Of a stretch of DNA of 64,000 bases, positions 1-13,500 are shown piece by piece. Each line of letters opens with the position of its first letter. The first letter of the stretch is position 1. Position numbers and translations under genes: made by a program. The stretch spans positions 7,120,718-7,184,717 of the forward strand of contig JASSKH010000003.1 of assembly GCA_031763025.1 (NCBI GenBank), written 5' to 3'. The notes under the pieces are model-generated. The model saw only the letters and a program-made list of their open reading frames with translations. It was not told where the DNA came from and did not search any database. The DNA comes from Macrocystis pyrifera (lineage: Eukaryota > Sar > Phaeophyceae > Laminariales > Laminariaceae).

Positions 1-332
1 TCACCGAGCTCTAGTGCGTCTCATCAAGGTTCACGATGGATTGATGTATTTCGAGTAGGGTGGTGGTCCAAATACGCAGTCGACCAGTGCATGCGAAACA
101 CGAGCAGAGGGTTCTCTTTTTCGCCAGCACAGCATTCCCAGACCCACGCATCTGCAAGAGTAACGCTACCAGACATGCAAAGCAGGATTAGGTCTGGGAA
201 TGGGAAGCCGACTACTTCACTCCGGTGGGCCCTGCAACAGAAAATAGAGGATGCCCAACACACAATACGAAAAAAAGGGCGGATCGGCTGATTGGTGGCA
301 ACGGACTGACTGGCGAACGCTTTCTTTCTCAC
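1..332 (-). other. intron 8 of gene A (partial)
   Basis: Non-coding on the gene A model. It aligns by eye with 35301-35625 of copy B: shared blocks include TGTATTTCGAGT, TCCCAGACCCACGC against TCCCGTACTCACGC, and GGTGGGCCCC. The last exon of copy A is not in this stretch and should lie left of the window. Confidence 0.6.
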
Positions 333-3300
333 TTTAGCGGTCTCCTTATAGCCGCAGTCTCCCTTGTCGCTTCCAACCTTCCCTCGGCAAGCAATTTCTT
401 TGCCATCCACGTTTGCCTTGGCGATGTAGTCGATCCAGAAGAAACCGTTGTCCCTGGTCTCCTTCGACGGACCCTCTCCGGGTGCTATGTTCGTTTTCAT
501 TCAAACAATCGTTGTCGCAACGAGCGTTTTCATTCGGTAATTTGCGTTTGTGAAAAGCAAACGTGTTTTCATTTCGACGTCCGATGTCAGAGGAAAACAA
601 GACATACAAATAGGGACAGAAAGGCGGGACAGCAACAAGCGCACACACGCAGGTTTCGAGTCAAAAGAGCGAGGGGGGGGGGGAGGTCAGGGGGTCAGTT
701 CGACTGACAGCTAAGCGGCAGCTGGCATTCGAGGGCAAGGAACGCCTTCGCAGTCGGCGAAGACGGGGCCACTACGGAACCAAACGCAAATATTCCCATG
801 GCAAGATGTGCGCGATGTAGACCGCAGAAAGATTTGGTTACTGCTTGCCTAACCGACTCGACAGTTGATTATCGTCTTCATCAGCAGTTGATGAGAGAAA
901 CTTTTGGCTATGCTGGGGCGACACTGGGGAAGGCGAGGTAATAAATGATATACAGAACCGAGAGCTTTTGGAAAAGTAATGGTGCAAGGCGGCACGATTG
1001 CCGCAAGACCCCACCCTTCCCCCGTCGGCCCCTGCAAAAACGAGTAGACCAGGGCAACATCTGGACCCGTCGATCAGCGCGTTGTTGAGGTGCACAGTGG
1101 TTTGCGACGCAGACGTCCAAGGCCAACTCCGTGCCATGGCTACGGTACGAAGGCCTGTTAAAACATGCGCATAACATATCTCCTCCCACGAACGCTACTT
1201 AGTCCTGAAATACCTGTTGATGGATGCGCGGTGACTTATACCCAACACTCTGGGTGGGGATGTCAGGGCAGTTTAGTCTTTATACAAATCACCTACACGT
1301 TCGTTAAGTTACCGTCCAGCGTGGCATACCTTTTAAAAACAAGAAAAGCAAGAGAAGAAGTGTAAAGAGCTGACGCTGCCCTGGCACTTTTTCCGATTAA
1401 AAAAAAACAAACTAGAACACACCCCTCGCTTCACAAACACCCTGCCCTCACCGGGCAGAGACCTGGCGATCAGCTTGCGCGTCACTGGGAAAAACAAGAG
1501 CACCCCTCCGATAGCGAAGAAGGCGCTGGTGAGAACTGCCGGGAAAAAGCCCTTGAACAACCCCTGCATAGACACGCACACGGCAAGCGGAACGCAAAAC
1601 CACGGCGACGTATTTGAGGAGGGTGGTGCGTTCGTGCGCAAGTGGGGCAATGCCTGGTACGTAAGGAAAACGCGAAAAAAGAGACCAGGCAGTACATGAC
1701 AAGTACAGGGAAGAATCAGCGTCTGTGTCATAGCGAGAAATGTCCTTGAAGGCTCGTTACGTAGCTGTCGGCAGTGATCAGACACAGAAGCGGCTAAAAA
1801 AGGAGAGATGAGATGAATACAGAGAAGCATTGTGGGAGGGTGGACAACCCAAGTATGGGACCAAGAATGGAATAGGTAAAGAAAAAACGGCAGCAAGGAA
1901 ATGACCACGAGTGAACAATTACACAAGACTAAAGTGGCCCATTTCGTGCAGAAACGATGTAGCGCAGAAGGAAGTCCCCGCGTCTCGATGGCAGCGATAG
2001 ACTACGGCGGCGCCTGTGCCCTTTACAGAGTTACGAATCTCGAGCAACGAAAGCAGTGTCAGTCACAGCACCGTCGGGAACAACCACTAGAGATCCGCCG
2101 AACGTACGGCACACATGCATACAGCCGGTCGCAGGAGGCGGGGGGTGTTGAACTTTGGACCAAAATTAGGTCAGTATACGTAGTCAATGTGCAGAATAAC
2201 TTCGCACGAGTATACTGACCATCGTTTGTTGGATATCAGACACACGCAATGGCGGGGCGAGATTACGCGTCTGTTCCTACTCGTCGTTCGGTATGTTGTA
2301 CATATATGTATCTCTTCTCACGTTGACAGAGCCTTGACACGCATCATTCCAACAGGACCAACTATCCGTAAAGAAATATGTCCTTCATGGACCTACGCCG
2401 CAGTCCCCGTCGAGGCTCAGAGGAACTCGGTGACACAGTCCCGCCGTCTACCAACATGATACCAACCTCTCGAACACATTTGAGCAACAACGACGGGGTT
2501 TGATTCGGGAATCCTTCTACATCCCGCGAATCCTTCCAAAGCAACCAATGAAAGGGCAGCGGGTGATGAACCACGTGATGCGCCACGCTTGGTGTGCAGG
2601 CATCTCGTCATTGTGTCAAGGTGGGGAATCGGTCCGCAGGCGAGAACTCGTCACCGGTAACGCTGGCTGCTCCTGATTACCGCACACCGCGAAAGCCGCT
2701 ACGACACCAACGGTGGCAAAGGGAGAGAGCAAAACAACTGCATTGGTGCAGTACTCCTCCTTCTTCCGTCTGCCCTGCTCAACCTTGGCCTCTGACCTTG
2801 AACTTCATGACTTCCTTGTAGCGGAAGTTCTCCGGGTAACCCAGGATGCTCCCGCTGCGGTATACAACCTTTGAGTCGTGCGACGCAAACATGCTCTTCG
2901 CCGTCCATGCTGGGGACAATTTAATGAAGGGTCGCCGACGACAAAGACAGGAGACGTTACACCGAAAAATAGCGAGGGACAGCGAGACAGAAAGATTCGC
3001 AGACGGATGCAAAAACGGAAAGAGACAGAAAACCAGAGGTAGAGGCAAAGGCAGAGACAAGGGCAGAGACACAGGCATAGACATAGACAGGGACAGACGC
3101 ACAGAGAGACAGCAAGGGGGCGAGCGACAGAAAGCAGCAGACGAGAAAAGTGTGAGAAGCCTAAAACACAGGTGCGCGCGACTCGTGACAAAGTGGGACA
3201 AGTAATGATGTCTATAGTTTTCCCAGCCGACTTCACGCCGTGCCACCGCATGTAGGGAGTTTTCCCCCCATCTGTAGAGCCCCTTTCCGCTTTCAGTGGG

Positions 3301-4483
3301 ACATCGTCCGTCGCCAGAGACGTGTTGTTCGCTTGAAGCATCGGTTAGAGCCCGTCGAGCGGCGCGTTGTTTGGGATACTTTGACGTGCCCATACGCTGC
3401 CCCGCGACAGCTCACGAATGGGGACTTTAACTCGTCGTTGACAGGCTTCAGACAACCCCGTTGACTCTTCCAGGGCAAACTGCAGTCCCGTTTAGGGGAC
3501 GAATCACTCAATTTTCAAGTAGTTTATCTCCAAAACGGGACTGCACAGTCCTAAAAGGCTCAAACGCGTCTATTAATAGTGGCAAGACCTTCCTGTTGTG
3601 CGGGACGCAGGAAGTCGGCCAGGAACAAGAAATCCGCTTAAGGCACCGTCCTCTCTTGAGCTGTTTTCGTTTCGAGTTTGTTAAGGTAGCTTTTTGAGCC
3701 GGTTACGTTGGGTGGATATACATGGGTCGCGTCCACCGCCCCATCGTATTGGTTCGGATAGTACGCATAGCCGAGCAATTCTACATGTCCACGCCGGCAA
3801 ATAGCGACGAAATCAGGAAAGAAAAAACACCGAGCCGGAAAAACGATCGCTTCGTCGAGGGCAGCACGGGCCTCTTCGCGAAGAATTGAGTCGCTCCGAG
3901 TGTGAATAATTGGGTCTTCTCCCGTGATATTGCACATGGCTACGGGAGGGGGCGGGGAAAACACACCAGACCCCCCAAAAAAAAAACCACCACGGACCGT
4001 GAAAAGTCACTCCACTCGACAAAGTAGGGGGCCCACCGCACTGCCGCTGTTCATTCGTGCGCCTCCCGCTGTACAACAGTCGAAGCAGACAAACAAGACA
4101 GGCTTGGACATAAAAACGTGAGCCCGGGTTTCTTCATTGCTAGGCCAGGCCATAATATAAGCACGGCTTCTCTCATTTCTGCTCACACTTTTCCTGGGAG
4201 TCGTAGCCAAACCCGCCGGGGCTGCCGGCCTTCTTGAAGGTCACACCGCCGTCCGAGGGCTGGATCGCCAGCAAGAGGGGGTCGTTCACCTTCTTCATCA
4301 TCGCCCTACCTCCAGTCCACATCTGCTCGCACATGTCGAAGACAGAGGCCATCGTCCCTCCACTATGTTGTATTGTTTACCGTGCGTTGTGTTGGACCCG
4401 CGCATCAATTTTTTTTTTCGGGATGGGTCAACACATGTTGTCGGCAGGACAAACAAAAAATCGAGGGCAAAATTTCGTGGCGG

Positions 4484-4546
<63 letters not shown>

Positions 4547-7500
4547 GAAGTTGGAGAGGGGTGACGGGAGGAAATCGTGAATACAAGCTGATCGCGAGAA
4601 GGTGCTAACATTGAGACCCAGCACGTGTTGGAAAGGATCTTGCCTCGTGGAAGCGAGTTGTTCTCAACATGCGAACCTGTACTGCTTTGCCTACCGCACA
4701 CGTGCGCGCACACTTGCGAGACCGCCCTGTGTTCTGCGGTAGCCGGAAGGGTGCTTTCAGGGACCCACCGCGAATTGATTGTCATCAGGCGAAGAGGGAG
4801 ATGGCCAAAAGCGGAAAAGGGTGAAAGCGAAAAGTGCGTGCATTTAACCAGGGAACAAAAAAAAGCGGATAGGATGCAAAAAAAAAAAAAACTGAAACCG
4901 CGGACCCTAAAAACGAGAGATTGAAGCTACAACCAGGTACAAGCCCAAAAAAACAAAAATACATCGACGTCTCAGCGAAACGTCTCTACAGATAAAAATC
5001 GTACGCGTGCAACGGCAACGTACTTCATCGCATACCGCAGGATGCCAATGATGCAACCGGTACGGGCAACTGAAGAAAATGCGCGAACGTGTCTAGGTAG
5101 CGAACAGGGAACACGTGAAAAAAACCCCGATACCCTACTACCATTTTCGAGACCCTGACAGTATCACAACCAAATACTATATTCACTAGGATATTTGAGT
5201 CGTGAAGAAATCCCACCCCATTGGATTGTTTTCCACTATGGCCTGGGACGTAGTGTGGTGTCGTATTTTTGTCGTATTTTCCTGTAGAAAATCAAAACGG
5301 TAGACCTCGCCCAAAATCCCGGCGCTGAGACTTGCCTTACGCCTCCTCGGTTTTCGCTCATGAAGTACCTCACGTCGTCGGGATAGACGCCATGGACGCG
5401 CTTCATGTGGTCAGCCACCATCAAAGTTCCCATGTCCTGCAAAAAATGAACAGAACAAACGGCACGAGATAGAGAAGGGTCGCCCCCAAACATTCCGAAC
5501 AAGAGGGGTCTGTGAACCGCGGGGTTGTCGAAACTCCATCCCCCTCTTCCTGCATATCTGAAACAATCATGGGTAGGTGCAAGATCCTCGCCCCCCAAAC
5601 CACCTCCTCCCCGACTTTGGACGCTGCTCAGCGACCGGTGGAGCACCGGACCGAAGGTGGCGGGACGCAAACGCTTCGAGCGCGGCGGGAAAATAGCCGC
5701 CGAGGGGTGCCCGGCAGCACCTCAGTCGTTTCGCATGCCACCATCCTCCCGCACGCAGCAAATAATCCAGGATTCTACAGCACCATCGAGGGGTCGTCTC
5801 ATTTCACGTGCTAATATCGCGAGTGAGCTCTCCGAGGGGCGTAGTACGTGCGCTGGCGATACCGGAGGCTGTGATGGTATGTTGCACAACGTCCAGAGTA
5901 AGGCTTTGTCGCCAGGCTAGCCAACAAGATGGATCGTGGATGGCGTCCTCCCTTCCACAGAGAGGGCGCTAGCACACGAGCAGTGCAGAAACGTTTCAGA
6001 GCAGAGATTGTGTTTCTAGCGTTGAACTCGAGCAAATCACCCCCTCGCCTCTTTCGTGTTCGCAAGAGACGGATGGCCACTGCGAACGCTGAAAGACCAT
6101 CGGCGGCGCCTGACGCTTCACAAGAAAAAAAAAAGGGTGTCCAGAGCCTCACGCGGAAAAAAAAAAGGGCAAGCACAGGAGGAACGATCGGAAACCTCTG
6201 CTTGCGGAACTCCGGCATCGAGGTATAGACCACCGACTTAAGGCGGTCCAAGAGGCGACTAGAAGAGCACCTCCTCCGCCTCAAGTTCGTACGGCATATT
6301 GCTCACAGCGGGAACAGCAGCGACAGCCAAAAATAATCAACAAGAGGAAAACAATGACGAAGATAGACTCCTGATAGGATTCAAGAAAAGTCCACCGTTC
6401 TTGCCCGTCGCGACGTACGACCATCTCAACGGGTCTCTCACCGCGGGGATGGAGTCGAAACCGCACGCGGAAACGATTTTCGCGCCGGTCCGCTTCGCTT
6501 CAGCGTGGTGCATGTCGATCATGTCCTTCACCCAGGGAGACTCCCCCGTCAAGTCGCAGCAATGAACGCCGGCGCGCGCGCAGGCGGCCACGAGCTTGCT
6601 TCCGTAGCGGCCGTACGGGCCCACCGTTGTCAAAACCACCTGTTTTCGTTTGGTTTTCAAAGTCGTCGCGTTGGTCTCGTATCTAACGGGGGGGGGGGCT
6701 CCGAATCTAAAATTTGGCATGTCGAAGGTCCTCGGGCCTTTCGTGTAACGAAAGACCGGGCTATCGGGGGGTGGGTGTTCATGGTTCATCTTTCGGAGCG
6801 ACAGCGCGCCTGAACAAATCGAGGCAGTCTGCTTCTTCAGTGCGGTGCCTTCAGGATATTGTGGTTTTCGAAGTCCAAAGATTAAACACGTTGCCGAATT
6901 TTCCCAGCGAAACTGCACACAAAGTCGGGCATCAAAACCGCCTACGTGTAACTCGTAGGAACAACGCCGGGACCGGGTTCATGGGATGATAGCGCCGCCT
7001 TGCCTCTCGGTGAATGAAAGAACGCGACGAAAAGCTTCACCTATCACCGTTTCACGGCGAGCCAAACAACGAAACCAGGACAAATCCAGGAGTTCAAGCA
7101 GACAGCTACTCACCGGCGGCTTCTATTGCTGGCGGGTGGCACGGCCATCGTCTGACATACCGCCCGCGACGTAGTCTAGTAGAACAGCCAAGAACAGCAA
7201 AGAGCAACAAAGTACAACAAAGCAAGCACGCAAGCAAGCAAGCAAGCAGGCAAGTACCGCAAGCAACGCAAGCAAAGAGCAGGCAAGAGCACGCGAAATT
7301 GCAGGAAAGTTCGAGCACACAACCAACCGGTGGGTTGCGCCCAACGATTCCTTTCAACGCGTTAATGCCACTACAAATGACAGCAGTAAGCTCACGTAAT
7401 CTTTTGTACAAAGTAGGTGGGCGTGTATCTCACCTTGGCCTGTGAGACCATACGCTCGATCGCCTCGTCGTCCATACTGTCTGCGATGATGGTGGGGACA

Positions 7501-10500
7501 GTCGACGCCGCCTCATCCACCTCGGAAGACAAGCGAGTCTTGAGCTCAGCCAGCTTTGTTTCAGATCTACAACGGTACAGTAGGGCGCGTACACGTACTT
7601 GCAGAATTCAGTGCGGTAGGTGTTTAAGTACGGCAAAAGGGGTTTGGGTTCTGAAGGCTGATTCGTGATTGGTTGATTTTTAGACAATTTCTTGCTACCA
7701 GTCTGGGCGGAAATATAAGGATCGTTTAAACATATTGATATCAATACCAAGCGATCCTTATATTGTCGCGCAGAGTGGCCTTTCTCTAATTTTGACGGCA
7801 ACAAAAAAATAGGGAACCCCTTTCGATATGGTCCAAAGTATTTTAGTTTTTTGCTGCTCGGCTTAAAAAGTTGTTTCTTGTCGGCAGTGTTCCATAATAA
7901 AAAAACTGATAATTTTTACTTAAAACCAGAATGGTGTGCTGTCTACCATCCACCAACGCACACAAGCTGGCGACAGTTACGACTCCTGCTGCGCGAGTTT
8001 CCAGCAACAGCTAAAACTACTTTCTACAAAGTACTCACCAGAACGTAAAAGAGCGTCGCATTCAATACCTTGTACCAAAAACGCAATAACCGTACGGTAC
8101 CGAGGGCAGCCGAGCCCAACGACGGTGTCAGCGTCACAGAGATGGGGCGGGGGCTCTAGTACCGCTTGGCGCAGTCCCGGCAAAGAAAAGTTGTATTCGG
8201 TTGGTTTGATTAATCTATCCTTTGGCCCACCCGGCCCCACCTACATCCCCAGAAAACCCTAATCCCGACCACGACCTTTCCCACATGCATCACCACATAT
8301 GGTACAATGAATGCATACCTGGTACCAGGTACCTCGGAGGTAACGAATTCGTTTAAAAAAAATATTGTCAGAATTTGTAGACCACTCTAAAAGCTAAAAA
8401 AAATACCCTGTGAGTAGCACGCTTTGATCGAAACACCAACCCTTCAAACTATTAGGGCCCATCTTAACGGGGACTTTCGGCTCTTTCAATTTGACTCGAT
8501 TTTTTTTTTTCTAATTTAAATTCAAGGGCCCATCTTATCCAGGACTTTCGGTTCTTTCAATTTGACTAGATTTTTTTTTTTTCTAATTTAATTTACATCT
8601 GATTGAACGTCATTTAGTGTTCCCCGTTAAGATGGGCTCTTAATATGAATTCCCAGGAAATCTTCGATCTCACAGCTTCGTTTGTTTGTTGTGTGTGTTT
8701 ACTTGCTTGTTAGTTCTTCGAATAAACGCGTGGAGCATGGAGGTTACCGGAACCGGAATGGGCATCTGTGGCGTGTTTTGTTTCAAATAAACGCAGAAAG
8801 CATGGAGGTTTGCTGGAACCGCCATCGGTGCCCGTGGCGACGAAGTTGAACACGACACGTCCGTTTCTGGTTTTTCTGTGGCAAAATGAAGGGATTAGGG
8901 ACAGTTTTCGAGAAAGCAATCGTCATGGAGGAGTTGATTTTATGTGCATTACAACCATGTGGTCGAAACTGGACCGAGTGGAAAAACAACACCTGGCACC
9001 GTAGTGGTTAACACGCAGACACTCGTATGGAGTAACACGCAGACACTCGTACTGGAGAGGGGGACGGGGGATGGGCGACTTTTCACGGTGCGTCCGAGGG
9101 GTCTGAGGTTGTCGAACTCGCTCGCGCGTTCGCTGCCAAAATCAGGAACAGCGATGTATGTGATCGCGCGTCTCCTCGCCCACACCACTTTTTTTTGTTT
9201 TCCTATAGTGTCACGTACGCAGATGCTCCTCCATCTTTCACCGCAGCACTGATGTTGTATGCAAACACAACAATAGGGTACGCAGCGGGATATACGCCAA
9301 ATCTGGTGCCGGGTACCTGGTGTCATGTATCAGCCATACCGTATGATAGATTCTAGTCTCCAACCAGCAGTTTCGCTTGCTGCACAGAGTGCGATGTACT
9401 GCTGCAGCCTAGTCGTCTATACCGCAACAGTGCTACAGTACACAACAATAGGGTACGCAGCGGGATATACGCCAAATCTGGTGCCGGGTACCTGGTGTCA
9501 TGTATCAGCCATACCGTATGATAGATTCTAGTCTCCAACCAGCAGTTTCGCTTGCTGCACAGAGTGCGATGTACTGCTGCAGCCTAGTCGTCTATACCGC
9601 AACAGTGCTACAGTACACAACAATAGGGTACGCAGCGGGATATACGCCAAATCTGGTGCCGGGTACCTGGTGTCATGTATCAGCCATACCGTATGATAGA
9701 TTCTAGTCTCCAACCAGCAGTTTCGCTTGCTGCACAGAGTGCGACGTACTGCTGCAGCCTAGTCGTCTATACCGTAACAGTGCTACAGTAGCGAACGCCT
9801 CCCGGACCGCTATGATTTTCCACGGGCGTACACAGTATAAAGGCGGCCCGGGGGCGTTCACTATACGGCCGGAGGGGACTATGAACACATATTTCGGACC
9901 TTTTCGCCCGCCGGGGCGATACAAAAACAACAAAAAAAAAAAAAAAATCACCACCGCCTCTGACACACACAGCAACGGCGCAGCACTGCTGTAGCACGTG
10001 TTTGTTGGTCATGTCGCAACCCCCCAGCAGCGCCGACAAGGAGTCCGGCACCGACAAGGAACAACTGATGATCGCTCAAGCTCTCGTGGAAGAAGCTGGG
10101 CCGTGTCGCATGTCTTGTCTGGTCACCAGCAAGTGCGTGTCTTAGGCGTGTGTCGTGACCCTTTTTGGACTGCATTCCCGTTTAGGAGGACAAACTGCTC
10201 AGAGTTTGAGTGGTTCGTCCCCAAAACGGGACTGTAGCCCCACAAAAGGTCTATTAACACTCTCCAGAGAGCATGGGAACGAGCGGGACGGAACGAGGCT
10301 GTTCGTAGTCGCTCGTTCCTTTCGTATTAAAGAAGAAAAAAACGTATTTGGGTCCATGCGGAATCCTGGGCTTCTCGCCAGCCGGGTCAGTACGAACGGT
10401 GTCCTTTTGCACCAACACGCGTGTTTATCCACGCCCATCTTCGGTGGTGTCCATCTACATCAAACGAGAGGTTGGTTGTGCCCGTTTGGTCCGGCCGTTC

Positions 10501-13500
10501 GGTCACTCGAAAGAAGAAAAAGGGGTACCACACTTGCTCTTCCTCCTCCAAGATATATACTGTGCTTTATTGGGCCGCACTGAATCTGTTCGTTTTCCAT
10601 AAACAATGTGTGTGATAGTCTTCACAAAAAATCGTTATTTCTACCCAACTACATCGGTATATCCCAGAAGAGACACTAATCATGTGGTCAGACTGTGAGA
10701 CAAAGAAGAACCGAACAAAAAATAATCACAATCTAATGGGTGGGGCAAGTGAAGTTCCACGTACCGGGTACGAGAACACAACACATGCCAGACCGAAAAA
10801 TACCAACAAAAAGGCAAAACGAAAATAATCATGGAATTAAACAGAATTGCAAATGGCGCAAGGAGATCATAAAAGCTGCTATTACGGGGGTCCATAGTTA
10901 ATAGGACCTATGGTGTACATACCAACCTATATATTTACCTATTTCTACTAACAATATTTGGTCCTATTCACTATGGTCCCCCGTAATAGAAGAAAAGCAT
11001 GCCCAAGAGTACCAGATAGTTGCTGCATGGACGAAGCGGCACGAAGGAGAGGAAGATACCGGCTTGAGGGCGGTGGGGGGGTGTACTCGATAGGAGAGAT
11101 GTACTCGATCTCAAGCATGGTTGTGGTCGTATGACCATAGACTCTCGCATCCCTACAATGCCGGGACGGAGCATGTCGGGCTTTCACCGACCAGGCAGAC
11201 ATTGCTTGCACCAAGCGCGAAGCGCCGTGAGGTTTCCGGCGAGTCGCATGAAGGGTGAGCTGCATCCTATTAAGAACCGCTTGTGAGGCGGACTTGCATA
11301 TGGACGGTGGGGGTGGAAGAAAACAAAAAGAGAAACAAGACAAAACCCAAGAAGCAAGAGAGAACAGAGAAAGTAAACCAGCGCCAATCAATGTGGGGAA
11401 TAATATTAATACTCCGTTCGGTTCGTTCCAATGCTCTTTAGGGGGGCGTTGAGACACGCCCTTAGCCCCCTCCAAAGACCAGTGGAACGGAACGGAAAGA
11501 CCATTATTGGCCACATGAATATATTGCGGAAAGCGAATAGAAACAGCCTTGTTCCGTTCCGTTAGGTCCCACAAGGTTGAAGAGGGTAAAGACATGTCCC
11601 AGCGGCCTTCCCATCACCATTGCGTACACATCAGCGTGAGCTGATAAACACGCCACACCCCAACACATGACAGCACGGTGCTCGTTCGAGTGGCTGGGTG
11701 ACGAATAATTTCAAAAGGCAGTTTGGTTTCTATGCCCTCCTCTTTATTTTGCCTATGTCACTGTAGCGCAACACACAATACACCTACCCACATACCTGGT
11801 ATCAACTGTCCTTCATGTGAAGCACCGCCTTGCCTGCTTCGGAAACAGTCCCATTTCCCACACACTCAAACGACTTGCCAGCTCGGCCCCGGGTCGTTTA
11901 CCACAACAAGATGAAGGGAAGGGGGGCGTTTACTGTGTGGCCGTTGCGTTTTCCGCATTCATGTCTTGACAGGGCGTTACCTCCGGCTTTGGCCGCTGAA
12001 AGCAGCCCCCCGGGGCGTTTACTACAACAAGCAACATTCATCTTAGGGTATTTAAATGTTCTCGCCGTAATACCGGTATACCAGGTAGGTATACACGAAA
12101 CTCGTGATAGTCGGGGTGCACGCGGCTGTGTGACCGTGTTGTGCTCGTACTCACTGAGCTACCGGGGATAAAACATTGATATGTTTCCTATTACGGGGGG
12201 GCATAGTTTATAAGACCTATGGTATACATAAAAACCTGTATATTTACCTTTTTTACTACCAAAATTTGGTCCCGTTAACTATGAACCCCCGTAATATTAC
12301 CCAGCCCAGCGTAAGCCTACGTTCACACGCACCAGTTCACCTGCTTTAGCCGTTTTCCCCCGCTCGCCCCCCCTTCGGAACGGCAGAATATTTGAAACGT
12401 ATCTGCCAACGGATCTTCGTACAACGGTCGTACACATGCGTGCACACCCAAACTTCGTTCCAGTTTTCGACGCAGGGAGTGCTCTCCTACGGGTGTGTAC
12501 TCGTTCAAGCGTACATCACGTTCAAGAGGGAAACATGACTTGGGTTTCCTGTCGTAGGACTCGCAGCACGAGTATACAGGACGCACCCGCAAGCGTTTCT
12601 GTTCGAACCCGGGTACATTATAATACTCTGGACGTAAAAAACAGGAACGCTTGGTCTTCATATTGATGTACCCACGGTCATTATATCTCCGACCAGCGGT
12701 ATATACAGCAGGGAGGCATGTTTTCTGGTTCAGGAATTCACAGCTATGAGTAGGGCGCATGCGCAAGCGTTTCAGTTCGAATCCGTGTCCTCGACGGCGT
12801 CATCAAATGTGCCGCACCTACTGGGCCCCGGGTAAGACCGATCGAATACCCAGCTCACGGCACACATTGCATACCCGTATGTGTTAAAACAGAGCTAGAA
12901 TGGGAAGCCTCCGAGTATTGCCTGAACAATGCTCATGCTGTATCCGTTCTTGTACGCGGCGCTCGCAATTTTCGTCTACCCAAAATTCAGAAAAATGAAT
13001 GAAAATTCGTATTCTGTTGTACAATTGCTTTTTTGATGAGGTGCGTTGACAAACAGCAACAACTCAACCCCGCAAAATTTGTCCGGTACGAGACGCAGTA
13101 GAAGGTACGACCATTTTTTATTTTGGTTTTCTTGCATTCCCTGTAACGATGGTTACTGGGCTCTGTCAGCACATTAATTTAAAATTCCCAATTTCCCCTG
13201 CTTTTCGACAAAGTTTTGACGTCTAATTCCACCGATTTTCCTTGTTTTTATTTGCAATCCCCTCCCTAAAACTTCCTGCTGAGTCCAGCTTCAGCCAAGA
13301 AAATAATATGTCGCCAATCCGCCATCAATTTGATAGTTGAATCTGGCCAATCAGCAATCAATTTGATAGTTGAATCTGATTTAAACCTGGTAAACAAGTT
13401 GGCTCTTAGCCCTTTTACAGCCGCAGTCCCGTTTCGGGGACAACTTACTCTATTTCCAAGTGGTTTGTCTCCAAAACGGGACTGCAGTCCTGAAAGGGTT

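Noticed and set aside
2779-3393. 204-codon minus-strand reading rich in Ser/Leu/Pro
   Set aside because: It is the complement of a purine-rich simple repeat in intron 5 of gene A; only its end overlaps the real exon 6.
4234-4785. Readings with poly-Ala, poly-Ser, poly-Gln, poly-Leu and poly-Cys
   Set aside because: All are frames through the (AGC)20 tract; the paralogue shows this stretch is intronic.
12430-12790. Two GTTCGAAYCCG-type B-box-like motifs preceded by GCAAGCGTTTC
   Set aside because: No A box at a workable distance and no tRNA-like fold; kept only as a possible short direct repeat.
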